Of a stretch of DNA of 7,745 nt, positions 1 to 6,485 are shown piece by piece. Below the pieces are notes generated by a model, which searched no databases, was not told where the DNA came from, and was given only the letters and a program-made list of their open reading frames with translations. Position numbers and translations under genes: made by a program. Within the stretch, counting starts at the first letter, position 1; every line of letters starts with the position of its first letter. The stretch comes from Bacteroidales bacterium (GTDB taxonomy: Bacteria > Bacteroidota > Bacteroidia > Bacteroidales > Dysgonomonadaceae): NCBI GenBank assembly GCA_012728155.1, contig JAAYFR010000008.1, positions 1-7,745 of the forward strand, given 5' to 3'.

Positions 1-801
1 ATTCTTTTCCGAATAGATGCCCGATTGAATGATCTTCATTATCTCATCCGCCGCCTCTTTCGGAGCATTCTTCAACGCATAAATAAGAGGAAGCGTTATT
101 TTCCCTTCCCGGATATCGTTTCCGGTAGGTTTACCCACATCGGCACTATAATAATCGAAGATATCATCCCTTATCTGAAAACAGATGCCCAGAATTCCTC
201 CCAACCGATTGAATTCGGAGACAATTTCAGGCGAAGCACCTGCCGTAAGTGCTCCAATAGTGGTACTGGCACGCAACAGAGAGGCTGTTTTCTTTTCGAT
301 CACCTGGAAATAGGACGCTTCATCGATAAGGATCTCCTCGGCAAGTGAAAATTGTACCAACTCCCCTTCGGCAAGGGTTTTTCCCAACTCCGACATGATT
401 CGGATAATATTGAAATCTTTCGTCTTGACACTCTCGGCCAATGCCGACGAGAGAAGATAATCACCCACAAGTACTGCCTTGGTATTGTCAAAGACGGCAT
501 TCACCGAATGCCTGCCTCTGCGCATATCAGACTTATCAATCACATCATCATGCACCAGTGTGGCGGTATGCAACAACTCAACGGTTACAGCACCATGATA
601 TGTCTCCGGAACAACTCTCCCACAAGCTTTTGCAGTCAACAACACCAATAAGGGCCTTAACCGCTTCCCATTGGTTTTAAAAACATAATCGACAATTTCG
701 GAAATATGGGGACTCTCATTCTTAATCGCCTCTTTCAAGTAGACATCAAAAAGCGCCAGCTCTTCTCGCAGAAAGTCTCTTATGATCTGATCCTGGTCCA
801 T
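1..801 (-). CDS. Long-chain trans-polyprenyl diphosphate synthase (3' end outside window)
   Basis: This enzyme condenses isopentenyl diphosphate units onto an allylic diphosphate to make a long all-trans prenyl chain. In Bacteroidales that chain is expected to become the menaquinone side chain (family knowledge). The open frame runs from an ATG at 801-799 to the window edge, giving 267 residues with no stop. Visible motifs are GKRLRP at 45-50 (isopentenyl diphosphate site), the first Asp-rich motif DDVID at 85-89 followed by MRRGR at 93-97, GDYLLS at 113-118, the second Asp-rich motif DDIFD at 212-216, and GNDIREGKITLP at 227-238. The family is about 320-330 residues, so roughly 55-60 C-terminal residues are missing. 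The start is fixed by an in-frame stop (TGA at 822-820) shortly upstream, with no other in-frame ATG between; the ATG at 806-804 is out of frame. Small residues A80-T81 just before the first Asp-rich motif fit a long-chain product, but exact chain length cannot be read. It diverges from polA. Confidence 0.95.
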   Translation of the reverse strand, partial: MDQDQIIRDFLREELALFDVYLKEAIKNESPHISEIVDYVFKTNGKRLRPLLVLLTAKACGRVVPETYHGAVTVELLHTATLVHDDVIDKSDMRRGRHSVNAVFDNTKAVLVGDYLLSSALAESVKTKDFNIIRIMSELGKTLAEGELVQFSLAEEILIDEASYFQVIEKKTASLLRASTTIGALTAGASPEIVSEFNRLGGILGICFQIRDDIFDYYSADVGKPTGNDIREGKITLPLIYALKNAPKEAADEIMKIIQSGIYSEKN

Positions 802-822
802 CGCATCGTGAGTTTTTTATCA

Positions 823-856
823 CAAATTTATAAATTATTCTCCTCACGGCAACAAA
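823..856 (-). promoter_or_regulatory. Bacteroidetes-type promoter for the polyprenyl synthase gene
   Basis: Read on the minus strand, 830-823 is TAAATTTG, a full match to the Bacteroidetes -7 element TAnnTTTG. Upstream lies TTTGTTG (856-850), a match to the -33 element; from its second TTG (852-850) the spacing to the -7 box is 19 bp. Transcription would then begin near position 816, leaving a leader of about 15 nt. The consensus is established knowledge; its use here is inferred. Confidence 0.55.
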
Positions 857-858
857 TA

Positions 859-889
859 TTTGTAACTTTACACGCATTAATCAGATTTC
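859..889 (+). promoter_or_regulatory. Candidate polA promoter region
   Basis: Two imperfect Bacteroidetes-type -7 boxes lie before polA. TAACTTTA at 863-870 matches TAnnTTTG in all but the last base, but has no good TTTG at the expected distance upstream. CAGATTTC at 882-889 is a poorer match, yet sits 19 bp after a TTTG at 859-862; it would give an almost leaderless transcript. No Shine-Dalgarno sequence precedes the ATG at 900. A promoter is expected here because the neighbouring gene diverges, but which box is used is uncertain. Confidence 0.3.
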
Positions 890-899
890 GGTTACAGTT

Positions 900-3710
900 A
901 TGCCCAGAAATAAACTTTTCCTATTGGATGCCTACGCGCTTATTTACCGTTCCTATTACGCATTCATCAAGAACCCGCGAGTAAACTCAAAAGGGGAAAA
1001 TACCTCCGCCATTTTCGGTTTCGTGAATACGTTAGAAGATATCCTTGATAAGGAGAACCCATCCCATATCGGAGTGGCGTTCGATCCTGAAGGACCTACC
1101 TTCCGGCATCTCCAATATGAAGCCTACAAGGCGCAACGAGAAGCCACCCCGGAGGATATAAAATGGTCGGTACCCATCATAAAAAAGATTATTGCCGCAT
1201 ACAACATCCCTATCCTGGAGATGGCCGGCTACGAAGCCGACGACGTGATCGGATCCCTCGCGAAGAAGGCAGACAAAGAGCGGTTCGATGTCTATATGAT
1301 GACGCCCGATAAGGATTATGGACAACTTACCGAATCGCATATCTTTATCTACAAACCCAAATATGGGAGTAATGAGTTCGATATCCTGGATGACAGGAAG
1401 GTGATGGAGAAGTATCACCTTTCCTCTCCCGTACAGATGATCGACCTGTTGGGATTGATGGGAGATGCCTCAGATAATATCCCCGGCTGTCCGGGAGTAG
1501 GAGAGAAAACCGCCATAAAACTGCTCCAAGAGTTCGGCAGCATTGAGAAGCTGCTTGAGCAGACCCATCAACTGAAAGGAGCACTGCGAAAGAAGGTAGA
1601 GGATAACCGGGAACAGATCCTTTTCTCAAAATTCCTGGCTACCATCAAGACCGATCTACCCATTGCGGTAAAAGAGGATGATCTTGCCCGCAAAGAGATG
1701 AACAGGGAGGCAATAAAGATGGTTTTCGAAGCGTTGGAGTTCCGCACATTCCTAAATCGCATGTTCAACCGGCCCCCCACCCCAACGGTCGCTACTCCCA
1801 AAGGGCCCGTACAGGGCGATCTCTTTGCAACTTTCGAAGCGGAGGATGCCGCCGAAATTGCATCGGAAATCATTCCCGAAGAGGAACAACCGGCCCACCA
1901 TACCGATATCCACTCCACTTCCCACAACTATACCCTGGTTGGTTCGGAAATGGAGATGAAGGAGCTGTGCAAAAAGCTGCTGGCACAACCCTCAATCTGT
2001 TTCGATACCGAGACCACCGGCACGGATCCGCTACTGAGTGATCTGGTGGGACTCTCATTTGCCTTTAAGGAGGGAGAAGCGTGGTATGTACCGATCTCTG
2101 CCGACAATGAGGAGGCACAACGACAGGTGGATATCTTCCGCCCTCTTTTTGAGGATGAAGCGATCGAAAAAGTGGGACAGAACCTCAAATATGACATATT
2201 GATGCTCAGGAATTACGGTATCCATGTGAAAGGGAAGCTGTTCGACACGATGATCGCCCATTATCTCCTCAATCCGGAATTACGACATAGCATGGATTAC
2301 ATGGCGGAGAGCTACCTCAAATACCGTACCATCCATATTGAAGAGCTGATCGGTCCGAGAGGTAAAAACCAGCAGACGATGCGGGATGTGGATCCGTCGA
2401 TAGTGGCCGATTATGCCGCAGAAGATGCTGATATCACGCTGAAACTGAAAAATATAGTGGAACGGGAAATAGGAAAAAACGAACTGGAGAAACTGTTCCA
2501 TGAGATCGAATGCCCCCTCATATATGTACTGGCCGATATGGAGTGGAGTGGGGTGCGACTCGACCTGAAAGCACTGGATGAACTTTCCATCCGATACACC
2601 GCCGAACTGCAACGGATTGAAAAGGAGATCACCGATATGGCCGGTATCGAGTTCAATGTCAACTCACCCAAACAGATAGGGGAGGTCCTGTTCGACAAGC
2701 TGATGATTGTGGAGAAGCCAAAAAAGACCAAGACCGGTCAATACAAAACCGGCGAAGAGGAGCTGGAGAAGATCCGCACGAAACATCCAATCATTGAAAA
2801 GATACTGGAACAGAGAGGATTGAAAAAACTACTCGGCACCTATATTGATGCGTTCCCGCTTTTGATCAATCCCCGCAGCGGCAAGATTCACACCTCATTC
2901 AACCAGACGGTAGCCGCCACAGGACGGTTGAGCAGTACCAACCCCAACCTGCAAAATATCCCGATTCGCGACGAACGGGGAAAAGAGATGCGCAAAGTGT
3001 TTATCCCCGACGAGGGATGCCTCTTCGTCTCATCCGACTACTCGCAGATCGAGCTGCGCATCATGGCACACCTGAGCTGCGACAAGAAGATGACCGAAGC
3101 GTTCAATAAGGGACAGGATATCCATGCCGCCACCGCCGCGAAGATCTTTAGCAAACCACTCGAAGAGGTCACCGGCGATATGCGTCGCAAAGCGAAAACG
3201 GCCAATTTCGGCATTATCTACGGCATCACCCCGTTCGGTTTATCTGAACGGCTCAATATTCCGCGCGGTGAAGCCAAAGAGCTGATCGACGGATATTTCG
3301 ACACCTTCCCACAAGTAAAACAATATATGGATGAAAGCATTGCCCATGCACGGGAACAAGGCTATGTGGAAACATTGATGGGACGCAGACGCTATCTTGC
3401 CGATATCAACTCCCGGAACGCCATCGTACGGGGTTATGCGGAACGGAATGCCATCAACGCCCCCATCCAGGGAAGCGCGGCAGATATCATTAAAGTGGCG
3501 ATGATACGTATTTTCAATCGGTTACAGGAAGAGAAACTCCAATCCAAGATGATCCTCCAAGTGCACGACGAATTGAATTTCAATGTCTTCCCTGATGAGC
3601 TGGAGAGAGTCACAGCCATCGTGAAGGAGGAGATGGAGAATGCCTGTCACTTATCGATCCCGTTAAAAACCGACATAGGGGTAGGGGAGAACTGGCTGGC
3701 AGCACACTAA
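900..3710 (+). CDS. polA: DNA polymerase I (5' nuclease, proofreading exonuclease, polymerase)
   Basis: This cytoplasmic repair and Okazaki-fragment maturation polymerase has 936 residues, against 928 for the E. coli enzyme, so it is full length. The 5' nuclease domain (about 1-290) shows D10, F-D62, the YEADD acidic cluster at 111-115, TPDKD at 135-139, GDASDNIPG from 188 and a helix-hairpin-helix GVGEKTA from 199. An acidic, Pro-rich linker (about 291-345) follows. The 3'-5' exonuclease domain (about 345-535) keeps all motifs: D369-T-E371, NLKYD ending at D432, and Y505-xxx-D509, so proofreading should be active. The polymerase domain has motif A SSDYSQIELR (D713), motif B RRKAKTANFGIIYG (R762, K766, F770, Y774) and motif C HDE at 889-891. 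Phe at 770 is the normal residue at the ddNTP-discriminating position. The gene starts 98 bp from the divergent polyprenyl synthase. A linker peptide QGDLF (305-309) resembles a sliding-clamp-binding motif. Confidence 0.99.
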   Translation: MPRNKLFLLDAYALIYRSYYAFIKNPRVNSKGENTSAIFGFVNTLEDILDKENPSHIGVAFDPEGPTFRHLQYEAYKAQREATPEDIKWSVPIIKKIIAAYNIPILEMAGYEADDVIGSLAKKADKERFDVYMMTPDKDYGQLTESHIFIYKPKYGSNEFDILDDRKVMEKYHLSSPVQMIDLLGLMGDASDNIPGCPGVGEKTAIKLLQEFGSIEKLLEQTHQLKGALRKKVEDNREQILFSKFLATIKTDLPIAVKEDDLARKEMNREAIKMVFEALEFRTFLNRMFNRPPTPTVATPKGPVQGDLFATFEAEDAAEIASEIIPEEEQPAHHTDIHSTSHNYTLVGSEMEMKELCKKLLAQPSICFDTETTGTDPLLSDLVGLSFAFKEGEAWYVPISADNEEAQRQVDIFRPLFEDEAIEKVGQNLKYDILMLRNYGIHVKGKLFDTMIAHYLLNPELRHSMDYMAESYLKYRTIHIEELIGPRGKNQQTMRDVDPSIVADYAAEDADITLKLKNIVEREIGKNELEKLFHEIECPLIYVLADMEWSGVRLDLKALDELSIRYTAELQRIEKEITDMAGIEFNVNSPKQIGEVLFDKLMIVEKPKKTKTGQYKTGEEELEKIRTKHPIIEKILEQRGLKKLLGTYIDAFPLLINPRSGKIHTSFNQTVAATGRLSSTNPNLQNIPIRDERGKEMRKVFIPDEGCLFVSSDYSQIELRIMAHLSCDKKMTEAFNKGQDIHAATAAKIFSKPLEEVTGDMRRKAKTANFGIIYGITPFGLSERLNIPRGEAKELIDGYFDTFPQVKQYMDESIAHAREQGYVETLMGRRRYLADINSRNAIVRGYAERNAINAPIQGSAADIIKVAMIRIFNRLQEEKLQSKMILQVHDELNFNVFPDELERVTAIVKEEMENACHLSIPLKTDIGVGENWLAAH

Positions 3711-3723
3711 ATCAATGTGCCAA

Positions 3724-3752
3724 TCCCGATAGCCTGTCCCGATTTATCGGGA
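3724..3752. repeat. Palindrome with an extra copy of one arm, downstream of polA
   Basis: The sequence TCCCGAT occurs at 3724-3730 and again at 3737-3743. The second copy forms an inverted repeat with ATCGGGA at 3746-3752 (7-bp arms, 2-nt centre; as a hairpin, a 6-bp stem with a 4-nt loop). Either left copy could pair with the right arm. It lies in the 81-bp gap after the polA stop. It may act as a polA terminator, but no U-rich tract follows, so a REP-like dispersed palindrome is an equally good reading. The function is not established by the sequence. Confidence 0.5.
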
Positions 3753-3791
3753 AATGGGAACAGGGAGTGACTCACAAGTAAAATCAATTGT

Positions 3792-4244
3792 ATGCTCGAC
3801 GGATTAGCGGATTTCGGTTATTGGGGATTATTACTGGCCTCCTTTCTGGCGGCTACCATCCTCCCACTCAGTTCGGAAGTGGTCTTCATGGCATTGATCG
3901 CGACAGGATCGGATATCTGGAGCAGCATCGGATACGCAACCATTGGAAATTCCCTCGGTGGAGCAACCTGCTACTATCTGGGCCATCTGGGAAAGACCGA
4001 ATGGCTGGAGAGATGGTTCAAGATAAAAGGGGAAAAGATCGACAGCATGATCCTCCGTTTGCAGACGAAAGGAGCAGTGATGGGATTCTTCGGTTTTCTG
4101 CCCGGTATAGGCGACCTGATGCTGGTAGCATTAGGCTTTATGAGGGCCAATGCACCCATCACAATGATATCGATGACCATCGGCAAATTCTTAAGGTATG
4201 TAGTAATCGCTTTCGGCACCGATCGTATCCTCTCATGGTTTTAA
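3792..4244 (+). CDS. YqaA/DedA-like small inner-membrane protein
   Basis: This is a 150-residue integral membrane protein resembling the YqaA branch of the DedA/VTT (SNARE-associated) superfamily. Visible marks are ILPLSSEVVFMAL at 23-35 (the family's P-x-SSE signature near the first hydrophobic stretch), GNSLGGATCYYLG at 52-64, and FLPGIGDLMLVALGFMR at 102-118, matching the family's P-x-x-GD-x-hydrophobic-G-x-x-R region. Hydrophobic segments lie at about 8-38, 45-64, 93-117 and 121-142, with a charged stretch near 65-92. The length is usual for YqaA proteins (about 140-150 residues). DedA-superfamily members are linked to lipid or lipid-carrier movement and membrane homeostasis, but the YqaA branch has no firm function. 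An overlapping plus-strand reading frame (3788-4318) is rejected as a shadow. The gene follows polA by 81 bp and precedes the radical SAM gene by 51 bp; co-transcription with the latter is possible. No Shine-Dalgarno sequence is evident. Confidence 0.85.
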   Translation: MLDGLADFGYWGLLLASFLAATILPLSSEVVFMALIATGSDIWSSIGYATIGNSLGGATCYYLGHLGKTEWLERWFKIKGEKIDSMILRLQTKGAVMGFFGFLPGIGDLMLVALGFMRANAPITMISMTIGKFLRYVVIAFGTDRILSWF

Positions 4245-4270
4245 ACGCCCCATCCCTCATCATTCATTTT

Positions 4271-4286
4271 CACTATTCACTATTCA
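4271..4286. repeat. Short tandem heptamer in an intergenic gap
   Basis: The 51-bp gap between the YqaA-like and radical SAM genes contains two consecutive copies of CACTATT followed by CA, flanked on both sides by CATT/TTCATTT-like bases. It is low-complexity, A/T/C-rich sequence. It could be a decayed microsatellite; no promoter element is recognisable in it. Confidence 0.5.
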
Positions 4287-4295
4287 TTTACCAAC

Positions 4296-5075
4296 ATGTC
4301 CACCATACTATTTCATGAGATTGTTTTTGGCCCTATCCACAGCAGACGGCTGGGGATATCGCTCGGCATGAACCTGCTGCCGTATGACGGCAAGCTCTGT
4401 TCATTCGACTGTATCTATTGCGAATGTGGTTTTAATAAGGATTTCCGTACCAAGACGAAGTTGCCCGACCGGGAAAATGTGCGGGCAGCACTGAAAGATA
4501 AGCTGTCCACACTCCTACAGGAAGGGATTACACCCGATGTGATCACCTTTGCCGGGAATGGCGAACCGACCATGCATCCGGAATTTAACGGGATTATTGA
4601 CGATACCGTTGCACTTAGAAACCTATATTTCCCCCATGCCAAGATCAGCGTGCTGACCAACGGCATGCACCTCAACAAACCGGAAGTATTTGAAGCACTG
4701 CAAAAGATCGAAAATCCCATCCTGAAACTCGACTCGGCATTCGATAAGAGCGTCCGCCTGCTCGACCGACCCAACGCACCCGGCTATTCGGTCGCCAAAC
4801 AGGTGGAGCGTTACCAACAGTTTGAAGGCAATTTTATCCTGCAGACGATGTTCGTCAGAGGAAAATTTGAGGGACAGGAAATCGACAACACCACCGAAGA
4901 GGAGGTCTCGGCATGGATAGAGCTCGTCAGAGCGATCAACCCCCGCGAAGTGATGATCTACACCATCGACCGGGAAACACCCGCCAAAGAGCTCGAAAAA
5001 GTGCCCCTTCACGATCTGCAGAAAATCGCCGATAGGGTAGGGGCGTTGGGTATAGAAACAAACGTGGCCGGATAA
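4296..5075 (+). CDS. Radical SAM protein of unassigned function
   Basis: This 259-residue protein binds a 4Fe-4S cluster and S-adenosylmethionine, as shown by the CxxxCxxC motif with C35, C39 and C42. The next residues add a fourth cysteine, C44. The N-terminal signature FGPIHSRRLGISLGMNLLP (11-29) is typical of radical SAM proteins related to COG0731, the group that also includes wybutosine-type tRNA-modifying enzymes. TFAGNGEPTMHP at 84-95 is the GNGEPT-type SAM-binding strand, and VLTNG at 119-123 follows as in the family. There is no extra C-terminal Fe-S domain of the SPASM type: after residue 44 no further cysteines are seen. The substrate is unknown; calling it a tRNA-modifying enzyme would go beyond the evidence. 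It is complete, has no visible Shine-Dalgarno sequence, lies 51 bp after the YqaA-like gene, and converges on the hydrolase gene with about 40 bp between stops. Confidence 0.92.
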   Translation: MSTILFHEIVFGPIHSRRLGISLGMNLLPYDGKLCSFDCIYCECGFNKDFRTKTKLPDRENVRAALKDKLSTLLQEGITPDVITFAGNGEPTMHPEFNGIIDDTVALRNLYFPHAKISVLTNGMHLNKPEVFEALQKIENPILKLDSAFDKSVRLLDRPNAPGYSVAKQVERYQQFEGNFILQTMFVRGKFEGQEIDNTTEEEVSAWIELVRAINPREVMIYTIDRETPAKELEKVPLHDLQKIADRVGALGIETNVAG

Positions 5076-5115
5076 CGTTGTTGCACAACTTGAAATCGCT
5101 GGCCTACCTGACCCA

Positions 5116-6474
5116 TCACTCTACAAATACCTTTTTGGCATCCGAGACAAACGTACGTGTACTGACCCTATACTCATCGCCATGCGGATCTTTATAGGTC
5201 AGATCCACGTAAAACGCCTGGAATCCTCTCTTCGGATATTGAATCCTTGCATCAACCGCCGACTTGTCCTTGGCATTGAGTGGCAGATCGCTTTTTGTCC
5301 AGGTGGCTTTTCTAAAATCCCGACTATCGGAAACCGATTTCCACAATGTGGCACCTACCAGATTATCGGTGGAACCCTTTACTTTCAGGTCTATATTTTT
5401 CCTTTTCTCCACCAGATTCCATGTACAGGTAGGATACGCCACCTTGTCCAACATATGGGCGAAGAATGCGCTCAGCACACCAAAAGCCTCTATCTTATCT
5501 CCCAGGCCGTGGCCGGCATTGGGAACATAATGCAGCAGATTATGCCCGGGTATGTCGTGGATATAATGCTTAATGGCGTCAACCGTCCAATAAGGGTCGT
5601 TCGTCCCCATAATAATCATTTTGGGCATCGTCAGTTTTTCCCGATAGGAATAGGGGTCTATCATCTGCACCACAGCATTTCCAAATTCACTATGCATCGC
5701 CTGCGGAATTTCCAATTCCACATAATCATGAATCTCTTCACTGTATGCGCCATAGATCTCCTTTTGATAATCCAGGCTGGCCGGCATATTGAGCATTTCA
5801 ATCACCATGGGGGCAATTGCCTCCACCCGCGGATCCTGAAGCGCACCGGTCATCCAGGTTGTCCATCCCCGTTTCGATGCGCCTGAGACAAGAAACCGAT
5901 TTATCTTCTGATCCAACTGCCGGGTGGCAAACTCCTGTACCGCATCCATCGCCTTGTAGGCGCTTTTCGTCATCGGAAAGAGCAGCGGCCAGGAGTAATC
6001 CTCATCTTTCCTGAACTCATTGAGTGTATAGGAGATCAACGCATCTTCCTTTAAATCGGTGTAGAGAGGCTGATTAGGGACCTGTTTCAACAGACAGACA
6101 AGGGCATGATTGCGCTGAGCCAAGGCAGAGAGGAAGAAAAATAGCGAGTTATCCTCTTTCGCATATTTGGGAATGCCATCGCTTATGGAGCCCCCATCGA
6201 TAAACAGGAGCGCACCATCCGCCGTGAGATGCTCCGGCACAAAAATAATCAATTCATGTTTCCACAGTATCCCTTGCCATTTCTGAGAGATAAACAACAA
6301 AGAGTGCACCTTTGCATCCTCCATATCGAATACATTGCGCACTTCCCATCCCCAGGTAGGATCATCATTATGAACATAAGCGTTCAGTGCCGTTTCAGGT
6401 CCAATTGTTTGTTGGCCATATAGCAAAAAATGGCAGAGAAGGGCGACGAGAATCAGGAGCAAATTTCGTTTCAT
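5116..6474 (-). CDS. Secreted PhoPQ-activated pathogenicity-related (PqaA-type) alpha/beta hydrolase
   Basis: This 452-residue protein belongs to the PhoPQ-activated pathogenicity-related family, an alpha/beta-hydrolase fold group named from Salmonella PqaA. Residues 1-20 form a signal peptide (MKRN, then a Leu-rich core, likely cleaved before QQ at 21-22); C14 sits inside the hydrophobic core and lacks a lipobox, so it is not an obvious lipoprotein. The nucleophile region is SGASKRGWTTWMTG at 197-210 with S200, the family's G-x-S-KRGWT signature. The likely acid is D293 in MGTNDPYW (or D299), and the likely base is H322 in NAGHG at 319-323. Residues after about 345 form a separate beta-rich C-terminal part, usual for the family. 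The protein is expected in the periplasm or outside the cell; its substrate is unknown. It starts 11 bp after the araB stop on the same strand, so it is very probably co-transcribed with araB, which hints at a role in arabinose-containing glycan use. Confidence 0.9.
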   Translation of the reverse strand: MKRNLLLILVALLCHFLLYGQQTIGPETALNAYVHNDDPTWGWEVRNVFDMEDAKVHSLLFISQKWQGILWKHELIIFVPEHLTADGALLFIDGGSISDGIPKYAKEDNSLFFFLSALAQRNHALVCLLKQVPNQPLYTDLKEDALISYTLNEFRKDEDYSWPLLFPMTKSAYKAMDAVQEFATRQLDQKINRFLVSGASKRGWTTWMTGALQDPRVEAIAPMVIEMLNMPASLDYQKEIYGAYSEEIHDYVELEIPQAMHSEFGNAVVQMIDPYSYREKLTMPKMIIMGTNDPYWTVDAIKHYIHDIPGHNLLHYVPNAGHGLGDKIEAFGVLSAFFAHMLDKVAYPTCTWNLVEKRKNIDLKVKGSTDNLVGATLWKSVSDSRDFRKATWTKSDLPLNAKDKSAVDARIQYPKRGFQAFYVDLTYKDPHGDEYRVSTRTFVSDAKKVFVE

Positions 6475-6485
6475 CCTATTGTCAA

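Noticed and set aside
25..680. Several plus-strand frames of 79-107 residues near the left edge.
   Set aside because: They lie antisense to the polyprenyl synthase, whose frame is open across 1-801 with all family motifs in order.
3702..3720. Possible hairpin GCACA...TGTGC spanning the polA stop codon.
   Set aside because: The 5-bp stem has a 9-nt loop and no U-tract; it is within what chance would give.
3788..4318. A 176-residue plus-strand frame overlapping the YqaA-like gene and running into the radical SAM gene.
   Set aside because: It has no recognisable family pattern. The overlapping 150-residue frame from 3792 has clear YqaA motifs and a coherent membrane profile, so the longer one is a shadow.
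5077..5089. Small inverted repeat GTTGT-TGC-ACAAC between the convergent radical SAM and hydrolase genes, considered as a bidirectional terminator.
   Set aside because: The stem is only 5 bp with a 3-nt loop and has no U-rich tail on either strand. It is too weak to call, although a terminator is expected in this gap.
5182..5886. A 234-residue plus-strand frame.
   Set aside because: It is antisense to the PqaA-type hydrolase, has no domain pattern, and has a His/Ile-rich composition typical of a reverse-frame shadow.
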